From NCBI GenBank assembly GCA_001438205.1, contig LICG01000001.1, positions 1-64,000 of the forward strand: a stretch of DNA of 64,000 nucleotides, given 5' to 3'. This DNA comes from Cryomorphaceae bacterium BACL7 MAG-120322-bin74. GTDB taxonomy: Bacteria > Bacteroidota > Bacteroidia > Flavobacteriales > Schleiferiaceae. The translations under genes were made by a program, and so were the position numbers. Positions 35,407-45,375 of the stretch are shown in pieces (positions within the stretch are counted from its first letter, which is position 1; the number at the start of each line of letters is the position of its first letter). Under the pieces are notes generated by a model, which made no database searches, was not told the origin of the DNA, and worked only from the letters and a program-made list of their open reading frames with translations.

Positions 35407-36270
35407 TCAGCCTAGGTAGGTTTTCAGAATTTTACTTCTAGAAGCATGCTTCAAGCGGCGGATGGCCTTTTCCTTGATTTGGCGAACACGTTCACGTGTT
35501 AGGTCAAACTTTTCACCAATTTCTTCCAAGGTTAAAGGATGCTGTCCATTGAGACCAAAGTAGAGGCGAATGACATCGCCTTCACGTGGTGTAAGAGTGG
35601 TCAAAGAGCGCTCAATCTCCGTGCGCAATGAATCGACCATGAGGTCATCATCAGGATTCGGTGAATCGTGCGAGTTCAAGACATCATAAAGGTTGCTGTC
35701 TTCACCTTCTACTAGAGGTGCATCCATCGATACGTGGCGTCCGCTGTTACGCATAGACTCCTTCACATCCATTTCACTCATTTCTAGCTTGGTGGCAATC
35801 TCTTCAGCACTTGGCGGACGCTCGTGCGCTTGCTCCAACGCGGCATAAGCCTTGTTGATTTTGTTGATTGAACCAATTTTATTCAGCGGCAGGCGAACAA
35901 TACGTGATTGTTCTGCCAATGCTTGTAAAATGCTTTGGCGAATCCACCAAACGGCATAAGAGATGAACTTAAATCCACGTGTCTCGTCAAAGCGCTGCGC
36001 TGCTTTGATCAAGCCTAGGTTGCCTTCATTGATCAAATCAGGAAGAGTTAAACCTTGGTTCTGATATTGCTTTGCCACCGAGACAACAAAGCGCAAATTG
36101 GCCTTAGTGAGCTTCTCCAGAGCACGTTGGTCACCCGCCTTGATTTTCTGGGCGAGTTCCACTTCTTCTTGCGCCGTGATCAATTCTACTTTGCCGATCT
36201 CTTGGAGGTATTTATCCAGGGAGGCCGTCTCGCGGTTGGTGACCTGCTTCGTAATCTTTAATTGACGCAT
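35407..36270 (-). CDS. rpoD: Primary RNA polymerase sigma factor (Bacteroidota type)
   Basis: A 287-residue sigma-70 family factor without region 1.1, the size typical of the Bacteroidota housekeeping factor. Region 1.2 begins [25 protein letters not shown]. Region 2 has [57 protein letters not shown] (core binding and -7 recognition). Region 4 ends in the helix-turn-helix [27 protein letters not shown], for the -33 element. It should recognise the TAnnTTTG/TTG promoters listed here. Only an imperfect TAATTTG is seen upstream of its own ATG. Confidence 0.96.
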   Translation of the reverse strand: MRQLKITKQVTNRETASLDKYLQEIGKVELITAQEEVELAQKIKAGDQRALEKLTKANLRFVVSVAKQYQNQGLTLPDLINEGNLGLIKAAQRFDETRGFKFISYAVWWIRQSILQALAEQSRIVRLPLNKIGSINKINKAYAALEQAHERPPSAEEIATKLEMSEMDVKESMRNSGRHVSMDAPLVEGEDSNLYDVLNSHDSPNPDDDLMVDSLRTEIERSLTTLTPREGDVIRLYFGLNGQHPLTLEEIGEKFDLTRERVRQIKEKAIRRLKHASRSKILKTYLG

Positions 36271-36325
36271 CGGATGATTTCGTACTTGGGTTAAACAAAC
36301 AAATTACGCGATTTTTTCAAATCAC

Positions 36326-38563
36326 TTATTCCTCATTGCGGGGACCGCGTTCACGGCGCTCGCCGCGTTCGGGGCGTGGTCCGCGGTCGCCGTGATCATG
36401 ACGTGGTCCGCGGTCTTCGCGTGGAGCGCGCTCTACATAGCCTTCGGGCTTTTCAAGAAGCACTTTGCGTGACAAACGCAACTTGCCCTTGTCGTCGATG
36501 CTCAAAAGCTTGACTTCCACTTTGTCGCCTTCTTTGTAGAGAGCAGAGGGGTCTTCAACACGCTTCCAATCCATTTCAGACACGTGCAATAAACCTTCTG
36601 TTCCACGACCAATCTCTACAAATACGCCAAAGGTTTGTACCCCTTTCACTACGCCTTTGTACACTGTGTCGACTAATGGAACAAAACAAATTTCATTGAT
36701 GCGCTGCTGTGCCAAGGCAATACCTTCTGCATTGGTACCACTGATTTCGACGCGGCCAATGTTGCCCACTTCTTCAATCGTGATGGTGGTACCCGTTTCG
36801 GCTTGCATTCCCTGAATGATTTTTCCACCAGGTCCGATGATGCCCCCAATAAAGCTCTTCGGAACCTCCAAAACGACCATGCGCGGGGCATGGGGCTTCA
36901 ATTCGGCGCGTGATGCAGGAACTGCCGAGGTCATGACATTCAAGATGTGGGCGCGACCTGCATTGGCTTGGTTCAAGGCATTCTTCAGAATTTCAAAGCT
37001 TAAGCCTTTGATTTTGATGTCCATTTGGCATGCGGTGATGCCTTTTTCGGTGCCGGTGACCTTGAAGTCCATATCACCTAAGTGGTCTTCATCTCCGAGG
37101 ATATCACTAAGAACGGCGTATTTACCGCTTTCAGGATCTGTGATAAGCCCCATAGCGATACCACTCACTGGACGCTCAATTTGAATACCCGCATCCATCA
37201 AGGCCAAGGTTCCGGCGCATACCGTTGCCATGGAAGAGGATCCATTGGATTCAAGGATATCGGATACAATCCGAATCGTATAACCGCTTCCTTGTGGGAC
37301 CATGTTCTTCAAAGCACGCTGTGCCAAGTTACCATGACCTACTTCACGACGGCTGGTGCCACGCATCATACGTGCCTCTCCAGTCGAGAAAGGAGGGAAA
37401 TTGTAATGCAGGTAAAACTTCTCATCGCCAGTCATGGTAGCCGCATCAATACGGTTTGAATCCAAGGCAGTACCCAAGGTAACCGTGGTGAAGGATTGCG
37501 TTTCACCACGTGTAAACAAGGCACAACCGTGGGGTCCAGGAAGAACATCCGTCTCTACCCAGATAGGGCGAATCTCGTCCGTCTTACGGCCATCTAAACG
37601 GATACCGTTATCCAAAATTTGATTGCGCATGGCTTTGTATTCCACATCGTGGAAATACACCTTGGCCAAATCCAAAGAAGACGCTTTCTGTTCGTCTGAT
37701 AGGGTTTCAACGTAGGCTTCAAAGACCGCTTTAAATTGCGCAGAACGCTCAGCTTTATTGGGTAAACCTAAGCCTGCAACTTTATAGGCACCTTCGTAGG
37801 TGGCAGCTTCCACGTGCTTGCGTAAATCTTCGTCGTGTGTCTCGTGGCTGTATTCGCGCTTGGGCATAGCTGAAGGCACCATGGCAGCAAGGGCCGATTG
37901 TAATGCAACTTGCTCCTTAATGGCGTTGTGGCCAATTTGAATGGCCTCCAACATCTCATCTTCAGAAACTTCTTTCATTTCGCCTTCGACCATCACCACG
38001 CTGTCCGCTGTAGCGCCTACCATGATCTCCATGTCGGCTACTTCAAGTTGAGCGTACGAGGGATTGATCACAAATTCTCCGTTGACACGTGCTATGTTCA
38101 CTTCAGACATCGGACCGTTAAAGGGGATGTTACTGATAGAAATAGCCGCAGATGCAGCTAGACCAGCCAAAGATTCGGGTGCCGTAGCAGGATCGAATGA
38201 AAGCATGGTGATGATGACCTGGATTTCTGCGTGGAAATCATCTGGGAACAGGGGGCGCAAAACGCGGTCTACCAAACGGCAAACCAATACTTCGCGGTCG
38301 CTTGGACGACCTTCACGCTTCAAGAAGCCACCGGGAACACGGCCAGCTCCGGCAAATTTTTCTTTGTACTCTACAGAAAGGGGTAGGAAGTCAACGCCTG
38401 GGCGTGCATCCTTATTTGCTACTACAGTTGCCAAAAGGGCAGTTCCACCGCATGTGAGTAAGACAGCACCATCTGCTTGGCGGGCCATACGGCCTGTTTC
38501 AAGGGTAATGACACGGCCATCAGGCAGCGTGAGTGATTGAGAGATAGGGGTGGGTGCTTTCAT
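36326..38563 (-). CDS. pnp: Polynucleotide phosphorylase (PNPase)
   Basis: A 745-residue 3'-5' exoribonuclease using phosphate, part of RNA decay. Two RNase PH-type cores are present ([27 protein letters not shown] near the start, then [32 protein letters not shown]). A KH domain follows ([28 protein letters not shown]), then an S1 domain ([31 protein letters not shown]). The C-terminal tail is rich in Arg, Gly, Asp and Glu (about 35 residues). I chose ATG 38563 ([13 protein letters not shown]); the longer frame to 38620 crosses the rpsO-pnp hairpin. It lies downstream of rpsO, the classic order. Confidence 0.97.
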   Translation of the reverse strand: MKAPTPISQSLTLPDGRVITLETGRMARQADGAVLLTCGGTALLATVVANKDARPGVDFLPLSVEYKEKFAGAGRVPGGFLKREGRPSDREVLVCRLVDRVLRPLFPDDFHAEIQVIITMLSFDPATAPESLAGLAASAAISISNIPFNGPMSEVNIARVNGEFVINPSYAQLEVADMEIMVGATADSVVMVEGEMKEVSEDEMLEAIQIGHNAIKEQVALQSALAAMVPSAMPKREYSHETHDEDLRKHVEAATYEGAYKVAGLGLPNKAERSAQFKAVFEAYVETLSDEQKASSLDLAKVYFHDVEYKAMRNQILDNGIRLDGRKTDEIRPIWVETDVLPGPHGCALFTRGETQSFTTVTLGTALDSNRIDAATMTGDEKFYLHYNFPPFSTGEARMMRGTSRREVGHGNLAQRALKNMVPQGSGYTIRIVSDILESNGSSSMATVCAGTLALMDAGIQIERPVSGIAMGLITDPESGKYAVLSDILGDEDHLGDMDFKVTGTEKGITACQMDIKIKGLSFEILKNALNQANAGRAHILNVMTSAVPASRAELKPHAPRMVVLEVPKSFIGGIIGPGGKIIQGMQAETGTTITIEEVGNIGRVEISGTNAEGIALAQQRINEICFVPLVDTVYKGVVKGVQTFGVFVEIGRGTEGLLHVSEMDWKRVEDPSALYKEGDKVEVKLLSIDDKGKLRLSRKVLLEKPEGYVERAPREDRGPRHDHGDRGPRPERGERRERGPRNEE

Positions 38564-38611
38564 GTTTTTTAATTTCGATGTTGATTTCTTCAGGCCGCTT
38601 CTTCCAACGCG

Positions 38612-38640
38612 AAAAGGCAATCCGTGAAGAATTGCCTTTT
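38612..38640 (-). terminator. Hairpin between rpsO and pnp (attenuator, terminator or processing site)
   Basis: AAAAGGCAAT (38612-38621) pairs perfectly with ATTGCCTTTT (38631-38640) over a 9-base loop. The T-run after it is only four bases, so it may be a partial terminator. The same position in E. coli carries an RNase III-cut hairpin that controls pnp. No TAnnTTTG box lies before pnp, so pnp must be read through it. Confidence 0.6.
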
Positions 38641-38670
38641 CTAATTGATTCCACTATAGGGACTGCACGC

Positions 38671-38940
38671 TTATTTGCGAAGTCCTAATTTTTCAATGAT
38701 CGCGCGGTAACGCTGGATCTCGGTTTTTTGTAGGTAGTTCAAAAGACTCCGACGTTTACCGACCAAAAGGATCAATGAACGCTCTGTGTTGTGGTCTTTA
38801 CGATTCTTTTTAAGGTGCCCAGTCAAATGGCTGATGCGATAGGTGAAGAGGGCAATTTGCCCCTCGGAGGTGCCCGTGTCTTCGGGCCCTTTTCCGTGCT
38901 GCGCAAAAATTTCGCGCTTCTTGTCTGAGTTTAGATACAT
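38671..38940 (-). CDS. rpsO: Ribosomal protein uS15
   Basis: An 89-residue small-subunit protein that binds 16S rRNA early. The stretch GKGPEDTGTSEGQIALFTYRISHLTGHLKKNRKDHNTERSLILLVGKRRSLLNYL is diagnostic (the rRNA-binding H-D-x-x-T/S-R region reads KDHNTERSL). ATG 38940 (MYLNSDKKREIF) is the natural start; an upstream frame to 38991 would begin inside the leader. An exact TACTTTTG promoter box lies 48 bases upstream. The leader contains a small CCCGA/TCGGG hairpin that might be an autoregulatory element, which is speculation. pnp follows. Confidence 0.97.
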   Translation of the reverse strand: MYLNSDKKREIFAQHGKGPEDTGTSEGQIALFTYRISHLTGHLKKNRKDHNTERSLILLVGKRRSLLNYLQKTEIQRYRAIIEKLGLRK

Positions 38941-38988
38941 GCCTAGATCACTTAGATGTTTGTGCTGTATGCCCGACTTTCGGGTCTG

Positions 38989-38996
38989 CAAAAGTA
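38989..38996 (-). promoter_or_regulatory. -7 box TACTTTTG of rpsO-pnp
   Basis: Exact TAnnTTTG about 48 bases before the rpsO ATG; the only consensus box found ahead of rpsO and pnp. A -33 TTG is not visible at 17-23 bases. Confidence 0.5.
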
Positions 38997-39004
38997 CAAT
39001 AAAT

Positions 39005-39880
39005 TCATTTGGCGTGGACCTCCTGTGGGAGATTTCCTACCAAACTCAGCCATTGGGCCATTTTGTTTTTGACTTCTTTCCGCTCCACAATGAAATCAAG
39101 GAACCCATGTTCCTTCACAAATTCACTTGTTTGGAATCCATCGGGTAAATCTTTTCCTATGGTTTCTTTCACCACACGCGGACCGGCAAAACCAATTAGA
39201 GCACCGGGTTCGGCTATGTTGATGTCACCCAGCATGGCATAAGAAGCTGTAACACCGCCCGTTGTGGGATCCGTAAGTAAACTGATGTAGGGAATTTTGG
39301 CGTCATCCAATAAAGCCAATTTCGCCGAAGTTTTGGCCATTTGCATCAAGGAAAAAGCGGCTTCCATCATCCGTGCTCCACCAGATTTGCTGATCATAAT
39401 AAAGGGAACCTTATGCTGTAAGCTATAGTCAATGGTGCGGGCAATTTTTTCTCCGACAACAGAACCCATGGAGCCTCCAATAAACTTAAAGTTCATGCAG
39501 GCAATGGCCACAGGAATCCCATGAAGGTTTCCCACGCCGGAGGTTAGGGCATCTTTCAGGCCTGTCTTGGCTTGGGTTGCTTTGAGGCGGTCCGTATATT
39601 TTTTGGTGTCTTCAAATCCTAAAGGATCTTTTGATACCATCCCTGCATTCAGTTCTTCGTATAGGCCGCCGTCAAATAAGAAAGAGAAATACTCCTTGGC
39701 ATCGATTCCATTATGAAAGCCGCAATTGCCGCAAACCCAGAATTGGGCAGCATGGTCTTCTGCAGACACCATCACCTTGCACTTGGGACAAGCATGCCAA
39801 AGCCCATCGGGCGTTTCTTTCTTTTCTTGGGTAGGGGTAGTGATCCCCACCTCTTGTCTTTGAAACCAGTCTGTTGACAT
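39005..39880 (-). CDS. accD: Acetyl-CoA carboxylase carboxyltransferase subunit beta
   Basis: A 291-residue subunit that, with AccA, moves the carboxyl group from biotin to acetyl-CoA to give malonyl-CoA for fatty acids. The N-terminal zinc ribbon is complete: CPKC (31-34) and CGNC (50-53). The carboxyltransferase core contains [47 protein letters not shown] and [38 protein letters not shown]. Full length. It is 12 bases after the aldolase gene and probably co-transcribed from the promoter at 40982. Confidence 0.97.
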   Translation of the reverse strand: MSTDWFQRQEVGITTPTQEKKETPDGLWHACPKCKVMVSAEDHAAQFWVCGNCGFHNGIDAKEYFSFLFDGGLYEELNAGMVSKDPLGFEDTKKYTDRLKATQAKTGLKDALTSGVGNLHGIPVAIACMNFKFIGGSMGSVVGEKIARTIDYSLQHKVPFIMISKSGGARMMEAAFSLMQMAKTSAKLALLDDAKIPYISLLTDPTTGGVTASYAMLGDINIAEPGALIGFAGPRVVKETIGKDLPDGFQTSEFVKEHGFLDFIVERKEVKNKMAQWLSLVGNLPQEVHAK

Positions 39881-39892
39881 CCTTCTAGGTAA

Positions 39893-40951
39893 TTATGCGA
39901 TGGTAATGCTGGAGTCAAGATAAACGTCTTGGACGGCATGCAATAAATCGACGCCGTCTTTCCAATCGCGTTGGAAAGCCTTGCGGCCGAGAATCAATCC
40001 CTGACCACCTGCACGCTTGTTAATCACGGCTGTTGTAACCGATTCAGAAAGATCACTTGCCCCTTTGGATTCGCCACCAGAATTGATCAAGCCAATTTTA
40101 CCCATGTAGCAGTTGGCTACTTGATAACGGGTTAGGTCGATCGGGTGATCGGTCGTCATTTTCTCATAGACAAAGGGGTGCGTCTTGCCATGTTTGGTGG
40201 CTAAATAGCCGCCATTATTGGTGGGCAACTTCTGCTTGATGATATCCGATTGAATGGTGACACCCAGATGGTTCGCCTGACCGGTTAGGTCCGCAGAGGT
40301 GTGATAATCAACCCCATCTTGTTTGAATCCCGTATTGCGTGTGTAGCACCAAAGAATGGTCGCCATACCTAGTTCGTGTGCACGTTCAAAGGCTTCTGAC
40401 ACTTCTTGCAATTGACGGCGAGATTCCTCGGCGCCAAAATAGACAGTGGCACCGACGGCTACTGCGCCCATGTTCCAAGCATCCTCCACGCTGCCATACA
40501 TGGTTTGGTCGTATTGGTTCGGATAGGATAAAAACTCGTTGTGGTTTAGTTTCACCACAAAGGGGATCTTGTGTGCATACTTACGACTCACATTGGATAA
40601 TACACCAAATGTGGAGGCAACGGCATTACATCCAGCGTCAATCGCAAGTTTGACAATATTTTCGGGATCAAAGTATAAGGGATTGGGTGCAAAGCTTGCA
40701 CCCGCACTATGCTCAATACCCTGGTCAATAGGCAAAATGCTCATATAGCCAGTATTGGCTAAACGGCCTGAGCCATAGAGTTGCTGCAAAGAACGCAATG
40801 TCGGGATATTCCGGTTGCTTCCAATAAATTCATCCGCCACAAAATGGCCAGAAGGCAGGTGAAGGGATTCTTTGGGAATCGCAGTGGCTTTGTGGTTCAG
40901 GAGGTAATCGGCTTGGTCACCGAGAAGGGAAATAACGCGATCTGAGGCCAT
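39893..40951 (-). CDS. fbaB: Class I fructose-bisphosphate aldolase (FbaB/DhnA family)
   Basis: A 352-residue Schiff-base aldolase interconverting fructose-1,6-bisphosphate and two triose phosphates. Landmarks are [46 protein letters not shown] near the start, then [53 protein letters not shown], and [19 protein letters not shown] with [13 protein letters not shown] near the end (phosphate binding). ATG 40951 ([11 protein letters not shown]) is chosen; an exact TAGGTTTG box lies 30 bases upstream, inside the longer frame. Together with fbp in this window it serves gluconeogenesis. Confidence 0.96.
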   Translation of the reverse strand: MASDRVISLLGDQADYLLNHKATAIPKESLHLPSGHFVADEFIGSNRNIPTLRSLQQLYGSGRLANTGYMSILPIDQGIEHSAGASFAPNPLYFDPENIVKLAIDAGCNAVASTFGVLSNVSRKYAHKIPFVVKLNHNEFLSYPNQYDQTMYGSVEDAWNMGAVAVGATVYFGAEESRRQLQEVSEAFERAHELGMATILWCYTRNTGFKQDGVDYHTSADLTGQANHLGVTIQSDIIKQKLPTNNGGYLATKHGKTHPFVYEKMTTDHPIDLTRYQVANCYMGKIGLINSGGESKGASDLSESVTTAVINKRAGGQGLILGRKAFQRDWKDGVDLLHAVQDVYLDSSITIA

Positions 40952-40981
40952 GAAGGTTTGATTTTGGTCAATTACGAAATG

Positions 40982-40989
40982 CAAACCTA
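40982..40989 (-). promoter_or_regulatory. -7 box TAGGTTTG of fbaB-accD
   Basis: Exact TAnnTTTG, 30 bases before the fbaB ATG at 40951. It also argues against the longer upstream start. Confidence 0.5.
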
Positions 40990-41035
40990 GGCCTTTTCTT
41001 TGATTTAGCCTTGAAATGGGCCTCAAAAAGCAGAC

Positions 41036-43216
41036 TTAAAAGGGGAGGCCTAAACCAAGATTTAACGTGGATTGGGTGCGCACATTTTTAGGTGAAAACC
41101 ATGGGTTTGACCGGCGTGGGTCATGTATTTGAAGTCCCCAGTCCGCGCGAATAATGAAAAAATCTACGTCATAGCGCAGCCCAATGCCGGCATCCCAGGC
41201 CGACTGTTTCAGGATATTTTTCGGTTGGAATGTGACCGCTTCTTGAATGCTGGGATTTTGCCATGGAGACCAGGAGGAGGTCATGATATTACGTTCCTGA
41301 AGCCAAGTATTTCCAGCATCTGTAAAAATGGCTCCTTGAAGGCTCTTGCTCAACGCAAATCGGTATTCTATCTGCGCCAAGGCCTTCAAAGTGCCCGACC
41401 CCAAGTATCCCGTACTGTCAAAAACACCCATCGGCATGGCGCCAGGCCCGAGCCGAAAGTTCTGCCATCCCCTGAGGTCGTTACTGCCTCCGGCAAAAAA
41501 CGCTCGTTCAAAAGGGGGTAAGCCAGGCGTATTGGCCAACGTATACAACTGACCATAGGTACAGCGAAATGCCCACGAGTTGCGGTGTTGGCCAAAATAT
41601 AGGGCGCGCGCATCCCATTCAGCGCGTACGTAATGGGCATAGGGGACACCGGCTATGCGGTAGGGGCGATTTTGTTGGCTCGAAGCAGTTCGCATCCATA
41701 GATCTAGGCCTATTCCGGAACTTTCAAGGGATCCTTCCAGGCGCCCTTCCCAGCGTCCTTTGCGCAACAATGGACGTACCCATCGAAAACGGGGTCCAAC
41801 CAACAAGATATCTTGAAAGCCTGACTTGATGGATAAGGCAGAATAGAACAAGCTGTCTACTTGCCTAAGGTCGATGTAAGTGATGTCCAAAGGGCTGAGC
41901 TCTAGGATATTTCCTTTCCGCGTCGTCGCATTGTATTTTAACGAGGTTCGCAACGCGATCCGGTCAAATTCTCGTCGATATTGTCGCCCAACGCTCACGG
42001 CCAATCGGGTTGACCCTGCTTGAATGGGCGCATCGGCCCATCCCCAAAGACCCGGCCATTGAAGGCCTCCTTCTAGGTCAACAAAGTAGGTATTGAACAA
42101 GGTAGATGAATCTGCAAGTTGCGCCCCTACGCCAGCAGAAAGGGTGAGGTTGAGATGCTCTAGTCCGCCCCAGGGGTTGTGGTCAAATAAATCCAGACTG
42201 GACTGCATGCCATAAATCCCGGACAAGGTGGTCCCTTCTGTCTTCCATGTTAAGCCAACCCTAGGTGCTGGCGTGATTTGCAAGCGGGCATTTAGGGAGT
42301 CTCCCACCATGTCAAACTGCCATTTGCCTGATTGAATAGCAGGGATGCCGTGCAATTTTTGGGTGCTACGCGTTACCTCTGACGCTTTAAAAGGTTGTCC
42401 TGTGGTAAGCCAAGGTAAGCGTTGTATACCCCGTGGATGTATTTGCAGCGCGCTGGGCCAGTCTCCTTTTACTTGACGCAAAACCCAGATTCGGTGGGGC
42501 TCTTCCACCGGGCCATATTCTGTGTCGCGGTTCCAGTTGTCAATGCGCACTTTCACGAAGGCTTGTGTGGGGTGGTCAAGGGTGTCCAACTCAAAATGGA
42601 TGGCATCGGGACCAAGGGTGAAAAAGCCCTTGTCTTGCAGAAATGCGGCAACTCTTCTGCGTTCGGCATCCAGTAGCTCCATACGTAAGGCCTGTCCTGT
42701 ATGGGTAAGCGGACTTGTATTGTACAATTCCGGTATAAAAGGCTCAATGGCGGGCCCCATGCTCATCATGTCGTAGGTAGAGATGCGCGTGAGTGGACCC
42801 TGTTCAATGTTATAGGTCAATCGGCCCCCGTGCCGACCTTGGTTGAATTCCTCCACCACGGCGGGGTAAAAATATCCGTCCTGTTTTAGTCTGAGGGAGA
42901 GTTGGGCTTTGTCCTTAGCGATCAATAGGCTGTCTAATAGTACAGGTTTTTCGCCAAATCTGCGCAACCAATTGTCCCAGGGGTCTGTACGATTAACGCG
43001 TGCCTGATGATAGATCCAGAGGTAAGGAAAGACCCCAAAAACGGAGGTATTGGGTCGCACTTGCAGCACCTCGGTGTAATGCTCATTTTGGGTCTTGCGT
43101 CCATCTATTTGTAGGGAGACATCCCGCACCCAAGGCGCATTCAATGCTTGCCGAGGACTACAGCCCGTCGATAAAAGAAAGAGGGTAAAGAGCCCTAGGA
43201 GGTGGTTACGCCCCAT
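41036..43216 (-). CDS. BamA/TamA-family outer-membrane protein
   Basis: A 726-residue outer-membrane protein with a signal peptide that may carry a lipobox (LLSTGC, Cys19). POTRA-like periplasmic domains come first (VRDVSLQIDGRKTQNEHYTEVLQVRP, then GYFYPAVVEEFNQGRHGGRLTYNIEQGPLTRI). A 16-strand-type surface-antigen barrel follows, with ERAFFAGGSNDLRGWQNFRLGPGAMP, which carries the (I)RG(Y/W) motif of the barrel plug loop, and ends in LNLGLGLPF with a terminal Phe. It is probably the TamA-like paralogue rather than the essential BamA, whose neighbours differ. I use ATG 43216; the longer frame to 43228 starts with TTG. It overlaps rpe by 11 bases. Confidence 0.85.
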   Translation of the reverse strand: MGRNHLLGLFTLFLLSTGCSPRQALNAPWVRDVSLQIDGRKTQNEHYTEVLQVRPNTSVFGVFPYLWIYHQARVNRTDPWDNWLRRFGEKPVLLDSLLIAKDKAQLSLRLKQDGYFYPAVVEEFNQGRHGGRLTYNIEQGPLTRISTYDMMSMGPAIEPFIPELYNTSPLTHTGQALRMELLDAERRRVAAFLQDKGFFTLGPDAIHFELDTLDHPTQAFVKVRIDNWNRDTEYGPVEEPHRIWVLRQVKGDWPSALQIHPRGIQRLPWLTTGQPFKASEVTRSTQKLHGIPAIQSGKWQFDMVGDSLNARLQITPAPRVGLTWKTEGTTLSGIYGMQSSLDLFDHNPWGGLEHLNLTLSAGVGAQLADSSTLFNTYFVDLEGGLQWPGLWGWADAPIQAGSTRLAVSVGRQYRREFDRIALRTSLKYNATTRKGNILELSPLDITYIDLRQVDSLFYSALSIKSGFQDILLVGPRFRWVRPLLRKGRWEGRLEGSLESSGIGLDLWMRTASSQQNRPYRIAGVPYAHYVRAEWDARALYFGQHRNSWAFRCTYGQLYTLANTPGLPPFERAFFAGGSNDLRGWQNFRLGPGAMPMGVFDSTGYLGSGTLKALAQIEYRFALSKSLQGAIFTDAGNTWLQERNIMTSSWSPWQNPSIQEAVTFQPKNILKQSAWDAGIGLRYDVDFFIIRADWGLQIHDPRRSNPWFSPKNVRTQSTLNLGLGLPF

Positions 43217-43847
43217 GGAGTTCTGCAATCATGCCCACCGGGTCTGCTGCCTTAAAAACGGAATTTCCGGCAACTAAAACATCAGCGCCTGCCTCCTTGA
43301 GGGCTGCCGCATTGTTGGCGTTGACCCCGCCGTCAATTTCAATGAATGCCTTGCTTCCAGCCTCTTGCAGCATGGCACGAAGTTGCTTCACCTTTTGGAA
43401 GGTTTGCGGAATAAAGGACTGACCCCCAAATCCTGGGTTGACACTCATTAAGCATACCAAATCTAAGTCAAGGAGCACGTCTTGGAGCGCGCTAACAGGG
43501 GTGTGCGGATTGAGGGCTACACCCGCCAACATTCCTTCAGCACGAATGGCTTGCAAAGTGCGGTGTAGGTGGGTAGAGGCTTCATAATGTACAGTCAAAA
43601 CATGGGCGCCAGCGGCCTTGAATTCTTTGATATAGCGTTCGGGTTGCACAATCATTAAGTGCACATCTAAGGGCTTTGTCGCGTGCTGATGGATCGCGGC
43701 CACAACAGGGAGTCCAAAAGAAAGGTTCGGAACAAATACACCATCCATGACGTCTATATGGATCCATGCGGCCTCGCTGCCATTAATCATTTCCACATCG
43801 CGTTGGAGGTTGGCAAAATCGGCAGACAAAATAGAGGGCGCAATCAT
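43206..43847 (-). CDS. rpe: Ribulose-phosphate 3-epimerase
   Basis: A 213-residue TIM-barrel enzyme of the pentose phosphate pathway interconverting ribulose-5-phosphate and xylulose-5-phosphate. Motifs are APSILSADFANLQRDVEMI at the start, WIHIDVMDGVFVPNLSFG (metal and proton-transfer residues), DVHLMIVQPERYI, MSVNPGFGGQSFI and IDGGVNANNAAALKEAGADVLVAGNSVF (phosphate binding). Full length. An exact TAATTTTG box lies 16 bases before the ATG. The next gene, a BamA/TamA-like protein, overlaps its end. Confidence 0.97.
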   Translation of the reverse strand: MIAPSILSADFANLQRDVEMINGSEAAWIHIDVMDGVFVPNLSFGLPVVAAIHQHATKPLDVHLMIVQPERYIKEFKAAGAHVLTVHYEASTHLHRTLQAIRAEGMLAGVALNPHTPVSALQDVLLDLDLVCLMSVNPGFGGQSFIPQTFQKVKQLRAMLQEAGSKAFIEIDGGVNANNAAALKEAGADVLVAGNSVFKAADPVGMIAELHGA

Positions 43848-43863
43848 GGTAGAGGGTTTTTGC

Positions 43864-43871
43864 CAAAATTA
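43864..43871 (-). promoter_or_regulatory. -7 box TAATTTTG of rpe
   Basis: Exact TAnnTTTG, 16 bases before the rpe ATG, in the 49-base divergent gap to the TrmH gene. Confidence 0.5.
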
Positions 43872-43896
43872 GTCCCAATTGACCGAACTTGGCCCT

Positions 43897-44658
43897 ATGG
43901 AAATCCAACTCGAACCCCTATCAAAAAATCAGCGTAGCCAAGTACGTGCACTTTGGCGAAAAAAAGGCCGCGAAACAGCGCGTCAATTCTTGGTAGAGAC
44001 GCCAAAGGCGATCGCAGAATTTTTGGCAGCAGGATGGCCCTTAGTCCGTCTTTATGGGGTAGAAGGAGGACCCATGTCCGACCATCCCAAAGTGCACATC
44101 ATTCCTCCAAGGGACTTAGCAGAAATTTCTGGACAAGAACATCCACAAGGTATCCTCGCTATTTTTGGCCAACATGACTTGCCTATCTCAAGCCATCAAG
44201 GTTGGGCGATGGTGTTAGATCGTGTGCAAGATCCCGGGAATGTGGGGACTTTGCTCCGTTTGGCGGATTGGTTTGGTGTGGATTATGTGGCCATGCCGCC
44301 AGGAACGGTGGATGCATTCAACCCTAAAGTGGTTCAGTCTTCCATGGGATCTTTGGCACGTGTTCCTTTGGTCTTTGAAGAGCCAGAAAAATTATTGACG
44401 CGGTTTCAACAGGAGGGAAGGTCGCTCTATGTAGCAGATCTCGGGGGTCAAGACCCCCTCCATTTACCTAGAAAAGCGCCAGCAGTGTTAGTGCTTGGAA
44501 ACGAAGGACAAGGGCCATCAGAGGAATGGCTGCATGCGGCCACGCATATTTTATCTATTCCGCGGGCGGAATTAAGTCAAACGGAAAGTCTGAATGTAGG
44601 TACGGCAGGCGCCATTGCACTCTATGCTTGCATGGGCTTGCCTAGCACGATCGTGTGA
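43897..44658 (+). CDS. TrmH/SpoU-family RNA 2'-O-methyltransferase
   Basis: A 253-residue SPOUT-class methylase. The knot motifs are LDRVQDPGNVGTLLRLADWFGVD (motif 1, with Asn and Arg), LVLGNEGQGPSEE (motif 2) and IPRAELSQTESLNVGTAGAIALY (motif 3). An N-terminal substrate-binding domain (SKNQRSQVRALWRKKGRETARQFLVETPKAI) is the RlmB/TsnR-like part. The target, a tRNA or rRNA ribose, is not decided by sequence. ATG 43897 (MEIQLEPLSKNQ) is preferred to the longer frame from 43879. It converges on porT with a 15-base gap. Confidence 0.9.
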   Translation: MEIQLEPLSKNQRSQVRALWRKKGRETARQFLVETPKAIAEFLAAGWPLVRLYGVEGGPMSDHPKVHIIPPRDLAEISGQEHPQGILAIFGQHDLPISSHQGWAMVLDRVQDPGNVGTLLRLADWFGVDYVAMPPGTVDAFNPKVVQSSMGSLARVPLVFEEPEKLLTRFQQEGRSLYVADLGGQDPLHLPRKAPAVLVLGNEGQGPSEEWLHAATHILSIPRAELSQTESLNVGTAGAIALYACMGLPSTIV

Positions 44659-44673
44659 AAACGACCACTTGGG

Positions 44674-45360
44674 TCATTCAAATGTGAAAATCCAAGCGAG
44701 GCTGCGGGTCTGCACGACGGGCAATGCCTCCGCAAAAGGGGTGCCGTCGTCCACGCGCAAATTCCCTTGACCGAAGGTTGCACGTAATTGTGGGGAAAGT
44801 TTGAAATATTCAAAATAGAGGTCCATACCCACTCCCACGTCGATACCAAAATCTGCAGCTTGGAGTTTAAAAATGCGGTCATCTATCACTTTGGCTTTTG
44901 AAGCAAGGTCCAATTGCGCGTAGCCCCCAGCTAAAACATACCAGCGGTGGTTGTCAATTCGGTCTGTTTTCCATTTCCATTCTAACGGAAAGATCACTAA
45001 AGAGGACTCCATGCGCCGTTCAATGGTTTTACGTTTTCCATCACTCGGGTCAATGGCATCAAAGAATAGTTTGCGCTCACCGGCAGCGTAGGTCGGGATA
45101 AAGCGTAAATCCATATTTTCATGAAGGCGAAGGTTTGACACAATGCCTACCGTGTAGCCTAATTGGGGGCCTGTCGTTACGCCAAAGACAGTACTGGGCC
45201 ATTCAGTGCTAGGACGATAGGCAAAATCCAAATGCGTCGTGCCCAAAATGAACCCAAAGTGCAGGGGTTTTTCGTCATAACGAGGCAAATTGAGGCTTTG
45301 TCTTTGACCAAAAGCGGTTAATGAAGCACATAAGAAGGAGAGCCAAATGAGGAGACGCAT
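44674..45360 (-). CDS. porT: PorT/SprT-like outer-membrane protein of the type IX secretion system
   Basis: A 228-residue exported barrel with a signal peptide (cleavage near LTAFGQ, residue 19). The body begins NLPRYDEKPLHFGFILGTTHLDF, matching the PorT family opening Y(D)xKxxHFGFxLG, and ends LAWIFTFE. PorT/SprT is a component of the Bacteroidota type IX secretion and gliding machinery. The location directly after ubiE is, to my knowledge, the usual one for this gene and supports the call. It implies the organism has type IX secretion, although no other component is in this window. Confidence 0.8.
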   Translation of the reverse strand: MRLLIWLSFLCASLTAFGQRQSLNLPRYDEKPLHFGFILGTTHLDFAYRPSTEWPSTVFGVTTGPQLGYTVGIVSNLRLHENMDLRFIPTYAAGERKLFFDAIDPSDGKRKTIERRMESSLVIFPLEWKWKTDRIDNHRWYVLAGGYAQLDLASKAKVIDDRIFKLQAADFGIDVGVGMDLYFEYFKLSPQLRATFGQGNLRVDDGTPFAEALPVVQTRSLAWIFTFE

Positions 45361-45375
45361 ACCTAGGAGTAACGA

